Part shown: positions 14,338 through 17,368 of the stretch, one piece after another | Numbering within the stretch: the stretch's first letter is position 1 | Layout: each line of letters starts with the position of its first letter | From: JAXHUH01 sp034211175 | GTDB taxonomy: Bacteria > Actinomycetota > Acidimicrobiia > Acidimicrobiales > CAIXPF01 | Assembly: GCA_034211175.1 (NCBI GenBank) | Contig: JAXHUH010000038.1 | Span: 1 to 17,368, forward strand | Length of the DNA: 17,368 nucleotides | Direction of reading: 5' to 3' | Notes under the pieces: generated by a model | Seen by the model: only the letters and a program-made list of their open reading frames with translations | Told to the model about the DNA's origin: nothing | Databases searched by the model: none | Translations under genes and position numbers: made by a program

Positions 14338-15321
14338 ATGACCGCCATCGTCCACCGGCGCTACGGCGGGCCCGAGGTGCTCGAGCGCGTCGAGCTGCCC
14401 CGTCCGGTGCCCGGCCCGGGCCAGGTCCTGGTCCGGGTCGAGGCCGCGTCGATCAACTCGGCCGACGTGCGCCTGATGGCGGCCGACCCGTTCCTCGTGC
14501 GGCTCCAGTTCGGCCTCCGTCGACCACGGCACGTGCGGGCACTCGGGCGCGACGTCGCCGGTGTGGTCGAGGCGCTCGGCGACGGCGCCGCCCGGTTCGC
14601 GGTCGGCGACCGGGTGTTCGGCGAGCTCACCGGCGACTCCACCGGCGCGTTCGCCGACGACGCGGTCGCCGACGAGGGCGTGCTGGCGCCGATCCCCGAC
14701 GGTGTCGAGCCGACGGTCGCTGCGGCCGTTCCGCTCGCCGGGGTGACCGCGCTCCAGGCGGTGCGGGACCTCGGGCGGGTCGGCCCGGGGAGCGAGGTGC
14801 TGGTCCAGGGCGCGGGCGGCGGGGTCGGCGGCTTCGCCGTCCAGATCGCCAAGGCCTACGGCGCGACGGTGACCGCGTCAGCGTCCGCGGCCAGTGGCCC
14901 GCTCGTCGCCGGCTACGGCGCCGACCGGGTGGTCGACTATGCGACCACCGACGTGACCGACGAAGGCCGAACCTACGACGTGGTCCTCGGGGTCAACGGC
15001 CACCGGTCGCTGCGGGCCTACCGGCGGTGCCTGCGCCCGGGCGGCCGCTACGTGATGGTCGGTGGCGAGAACCGCCAGCTCTTCGCCGGCCTGCTCCTCG
15101 GTCGCCTGCTGGTCCGCGGCGACGGCCGCTCGTGCCGGGTCCTGACCATCGACGAGAGCCGCCGCCGCGACGACCTCGCCGAGCTGTCCGACCTGTTGAC
15201 CGGCGGCGCGCTGCGACCGGTCATCGACCGCACCTTCCCGTTGGCCGACGCAGCCGAGGCGATCACCTACGTCCGCGGCGGCCACGTGCGCGGCAAGGTC
15301 GTCCTCACCGCGACCACCTGA
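14338..15321 (+). CDS. Zinc-independent MDR oxidoreductase (quinone oxidoreductase-like)
   Basis: This is a medium-chain dehydrogenase/reductase, probably NADPH-dependent. The 327-residue form starts MTAIVHRRYGGPEVLERVEL, the normal beginning of quinone-oxidoreductase-like proteins. A GroES-like domain (about 28-115) is followed by a Rossmann fold with GAGGGVGGFAVQIAKAYGA (158-176). The Cys/His/Glu ligands of zinc-binding alcohol dehydrogenases are missing. The C-terminus ends in HVRGKVVLT, as in the family. Several starts are possible: ATG 14338 matches family length, ATG 14293 and 14281 and GTG 14215 would add 15 to 41 residues, and GTG 14215 alone has a fair Shine-Dalgarno sequence (AAAGGA at about 14202-14207). 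The added residues are not family-like, hence the choice. The natural substrate cannot be told. Confidence 0.88.
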   Translation: MTAIVHRRYGGPEVLERVELPRPVPGPGQVLVRVEAASINSADVRLMAADPFLVRLQFGLRRPRHVRALGRDVAGVVEALGDGAARFAVGDRVFGELTGDSTGAFADDAVADEGVLAPIPDGVEPTVAAAVPLAGVTALQAVRDLGRVGPGSEVLVQGAGGGVGGFAVQIAKAYGATVTASASAASGPLVAGYGADRVVDYATTDVTDEGRTYDVVLGVNGHRSLRAYRRCLRPGGRYVMVGGENRQLFAGLLLGRLLVRGDGRSCRVLTIDESRRRDDLAELSDLLTGGALRPVIDRTFPLADAAEAITYVRGGHVRGKVVLTATT

Positions 15322-15334
15322 CGCCGTTCAGGTG
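15315..15334. terminator. Bidirectional hairpin built from two stop codons
   Basis: CACCTGA (15315-15321) and TCAGGTG (15328-15334) form a perfect 7-bp stem around CGCCGT. The stem contains the last codon and stop of the oxidoreductase on one side and of the ABC-2 permease on the other. The genes are convergent with only six bases between them, so this hairpin can serve both. Confidence 0.5.
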
Positions 15335-16125
15335 ATGTCGCGCCGGATGGTCGTGAGGCTCCCGACGACGCCGAACAGGACGCCGTAGCCGACGAAGACC
15401 AGCGCCCCGGCCCACGGCTCCAGCAGGTCGGACCCGTCGCCGGCGCCGATCGCTCCCGCCGCACCTCCGGGCAGCCATCGGCCGACCTCGGGGAGGAGCG
15501 CGACGGCGAGCGACTCGATCACCAGCGTCCACGCCAGGGCACCGACGATGGCGGCGACCTGGTTGCGGATCAGCGCGCCGACGCCGACGCCGACTATGCC
15601 GTAGAGGACGACGCTCACCGCGGCCGCCGACAGCGAGCCGATGGCATCGCCCGAGGTGATGGTGACGTCCTTGATCGCCAGCCACGGCAGCCCGATCACC
15701 GACACGACGACCGCGGTCGTGATGGCGTACACCGCGCCGAGGAGCGCGGCGGCCACGAACTTCGCCACGATCAGCGGCCACCGCCGGGGCGTGATCAGGA
15801 CCGACGGGGTGATCGTCTGGTGGCGGAACTCGGTGGTGACGATGACGATGCCCATGACCAGGGCGAAGATCGTGGCGATACCGGCGGAGCCGAAGACGGC
15901 GTCGGTCAGCTCCTCGTCGGTCAGGTTGATCTGGTTCTCCCCGTCACCCTCGGTCGCGAGCGTGGCCGCGACGCTCAGGACGGCGATCGCCACCGAGCAC
16001 GCGAGCAGGATGAGCGTGAGCCAGGTCGTGCGGAGCTTGAGCAGTTCGGCGCGGACCACGTCGAGCCACGACGACCGGCGCACGGCCGGGGCCGTGCCCG
16101 ATGCGGTACCGGTCGGGGCGGTCAC
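15328..16125 (-). CDS. ABC-2 type exporter permease
   Basis: This 265-residue inner-membrane protein is the permease partner of the ATPase encoded just upstream. It opens with a cytoplasmic segment including VVRAELLKLRTTW (23-35), typical of ABC-2 permeases. About six hydrophobic helices follow, near 35-56, 83-98, 117-145, 162-185, 189-211 and 239-257, with an extracytoplasmic acidic loop (about 59-75) after the first. EFRHQTITPSVL (99-110) matches a conserved cytoplasmic segment of this family. The GTG start at 16125 overlaps the ATPase stop as GTGA, indicating translational coupling. Members export drugs, lipids or peptides or serve in stress resistance; no substrate can be chosen here. Confidence 0.88.
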   Translation of the reverse strand: MTAPTGTASGTAPAVRRSSWLDVVRAELLKLRTTWLTLILLACSVAIAVLSVAATLATEGDGENQINLTDEELTDAVFGSAGIATIFALVMGIVIVTTEFRHQTITPSVLITPRRWPLIVAKFVAAALLGAVYAITTAVVVSVIGLPWLAIKDVTITSGDAIGSLSAAAVSVVLYGIVGVGVGALIRNQVAAIVGALAWTLVIESLAVALLPEVGRWLPGGAAGAIGAGDGSDLLEPWAGALVFVGYGVLFGVVGSLTTIRRDIT

Positions 16126-17075
16126 CTCGTCACCTCCGTGTCCGGGTGCGCGGCGCTCGTGGCCGGCGGTCCCGGTTCTGCCTGGCCGTCGCCGGTCAGC
16201 TCGAAGAACACCTGCTCCAGGTTCCCGCCGGCGACCTCGGCGAGGCGGGTGAGCACGACCTGGCCGTCCAGGGCCGCCCGACCGATCTGCTCGGCGTCGA
16301 GGCCAGTCACGAGCACGCCCCGGTCGGCGGACGGGCTGACCTCGCCGCCGGCCGCGGCGAGCACCTGGCGAAGGCGTTCCGGGTCGGTCGCGTCGACCTG
16401 GATCGACGCGCCGCCGACCTGGGCCAGCAGCTCCGAGATCGCTCCGGTGCGCACGATCCGGCCCCGTGAGATCACGACGATGTGGTCGACGCTCTGCTGG
16501 ACCTCCGACAGCACGTGGCTCGACACGAGGACCGTGCGGCCCTCGTCGGCCAGGCGCCGCAGGTACTGGCGCAGCCAGCGGATGCCCGCCGGGTCGAGCC
16601 CGTTGGCCGGTTCGTCGAGCACGAGCACACCCGGGTCACCCACCATGGCGCCGGCGAGGCCGAGCCGCTGGCGCATGCCCATGGAGAAGCCGCCGACCCG
16701 CCGGCGCGCGGACTCCGTGAGCCCGACGAGGTCGAGGACCTCGTCGGCGCGGCCACGCTCGATGCCGGCGGCCCGGCACATGACCCGCAGGTGGTTCCGG
16801 GCGCTGCGGCCCGGGTGGAAGCTCGCGGCCTCCAGCGCGGCACCGACCCGTCGGGCCGGGGCGTCGAGCTCGGCGTAGGCCCGCCCGCCGATCGTGGCCC
16901 GGCCGTGCGACGGCTGCACGAGGCCGAGCAGCATCCGCAGGGTCGTCGTCTTGCCCGAGCCGTTCGGGCCGATGAACCCGCAGACCGAGCCGGGTTCGAC
17001 CCGGAAGCTGACGTCGTCGACGGCGCGCACGTCGCCGAACGTCTTGGTCAGCGACTCGCAGGCGATCTCCAACAT
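16122..17075 (-). CDS. ABC-2 exporter ATP-binding protein
   Basis: This 317-residue cytoplasmic ATPase drives the permease encoded by the following gene. Walker A is GPNGSGKT (36-43), the signature GFSMGMRQR (129-136), Walker B VLVLDEP (150-156) followed by ANGLDP, and the switch His187 is in SSHVLSE. The C-terminal portion (about 215-300) is an accessory domain with NLEQVFFELT, as seen in CcmA/DrrA-type exporters. ATG at 17075 starts MLEIACESLTKTFG, and GGAGAG on the minus strand lies six bases upstream. An in-frame ATG 14 codons earlier lacks such support. A homodimer with two permease copies is the expected complex. It is the first gene of a two-gene operon. Confidence 0.93.
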   Translation of the reverse strand: MLEIACESLTKTFGDVRAVDDVSFRVEPGSVCGFIGPNGSGKTTTLRMLLGLVQPSHGRATIGGRAYAELDAPARRVGAALEAASFHPGRSARNHLRVMCRAAGIERGRADEVLDLVGLTESARRRVGGFSMGMRQRLGLAGAMVGDPGVLVLDEPANGLDPAGIRWLRQYLRRLADEGRTVLVSSHVLSEVQQSVDHIVVISRGRIVRTGAISELLAQVGGASIQVDATDPERLRQVLAAAGGEVSPSADRGVLVTGLDAEQIGRAALDGQVVLTRLAEVAGGNLEQVFFELTGDGQAEPGPPATSAAHPDTEVTR

Positions 17076-17141
17076 GGGTGGCTCTCCGCGCCGGGGGCTG
17101 GACGCAGCGCCCGGCACCGCCCGACCGGGACACCTCGAACG

Positions 17142-17147
17142 ACGCTA
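17142..17147 (-). promoter_or_regulatory. Possible -10 box of the ABC-2 exporter operon
   Basis: On the minus strand TAGCGT fits the TANNNT form common for actinobacterial -10 elements and lies about 67 bases before the ATPase ATG. No good -35 is seen 16-18 bases upstream. Confidence 0.22.
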
Positions 17148-17279
17148 GCCCACGTCGCCACCCCGTTCGTCGGGCGCCTCGGCCGTTCCCGCACCGTCGG
17201 TCCCCGTGTCGCAGCGCCCACCCGCCGCCCTCGCCCCCACCCCAGGACCGAACTGATCGGAAAATGATGTGGTGTCCGT

Positions 17280-17321
17280 GGGTGGGGTTGGGCGCGTTGG
17301 TCGGGGTGGGGGTGCCGGGGG
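17280..17321 (+). repeat. G-rich tract at right edge, possible G-quadruplex
   Basis: Six runs of three to five G occur at 17280-17282, 17284-17287, 17290-17292, 17303-17306, 17308-17312 and 17317-17321. Most loops are one to four bases and one is ten. The strand asymmetry (G/T against C/A) is unlike the rest of the window. A G4 fold is possible but needs the long loop. Confidence 0.35.
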
Positions 17322-17351
17322 CGGTGCCCCCGGTTCGGGACGAAGTCCCGA
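17315..17351. repeat. Two adjacent perfect triloop hairpins
   Basis: CCGGGGGC-GGT-GCCCCCGG (17315-17333) is followed one base later by TCGGGAC-GAA-GTCCCGA (17335-17351). Each is a perfect stem of 8 or 7 bp with a 3-base loop. This could be a double terminator for a gene entering from the right on the minus strand, or a REP-like repeat unit. Nothing else gene-like is seen between 17076 and the window end. Confidence 0.5.
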
Positions 17352-17368
17352 GGTGGTGTGGTTGGCTC

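Noticed and set aside
17264..17368. Open plus-strand frame from ATG 17264 to the edge
   Set aside because: Only 35 codons are visible, it passes through both hairpins and the G-rich tract, and no ribosome-binding site precedes it.

Overview
The window is very GC-rich (roughly 70%) with strong G/C preference at third codon positions, GTG starts, GTGA stop/start overlaps and little recognisable -10/-35 sequence. This points to a high-GC actinobacterium. The gene content would suit Acidimicrobiia or a relative, but nothing seen here fixes the taxon. No rRNA, tRNA, CRISPR array, transposase or phage gene is visible. Nearly all of the window is covered by about twelve protein genes.

Left part (1-4848, minus strand): an operon for a branched-chain-amino-acid-type (HAAT/Liv) ABC importer built from fusions. 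It reads, in transcription order, a lipoprotein substrate-binding protein (4848-3457), a 721-residue protein joining a complete 12-helix MFS permease to a LivF-type ATPase (3460-1295), and a LivH-LivM fused permease (1293 to beyond base 1). The covalent MFS-LivF protein is the most unusual object in the window.

Centre-left (5055-9279, plus strand): divergent from the importer is a tightly overlapping three-gene unit. It encodes a GH78-type alpha-L-rhamnosidase without a signal peptide, an HSL-family alpha/beta-hydrolase, and a DeoR-family repressor. Together they look like a cytoplasmic pathway for degrading (possibly acylated) rhamnosides under sugar-phosphate control. The shared 206-bp intergenic region holds two operator-like inverted repeats, so joint regulation with the importer is possible but unproven.

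Centre (9319-13407): a secreted thioredoxin-like domain fused to a DsbD/CcdA-type membrane electron carrier, then a convergent small VOC/glyoxalase-like protein, then a secreted UshA-type 5'-nucleotidase. Upstream of the nucleotidase is a tandem 11-bp direct repeat resembling an actinobacterial PHO box.

Right part (13626-17368): a thiol-type glutathione peroxidase, a zinc-free MDR/quinone oxidoreductase, and, convergent to these, a two-gene ABC-2 exporter (ATPase then permease). The last 110 bases hold a G-rich tract and two adjacent perfect three-base-loop hairpins, which may be the start of a repeat or of the 3' region of a gene outside the window.
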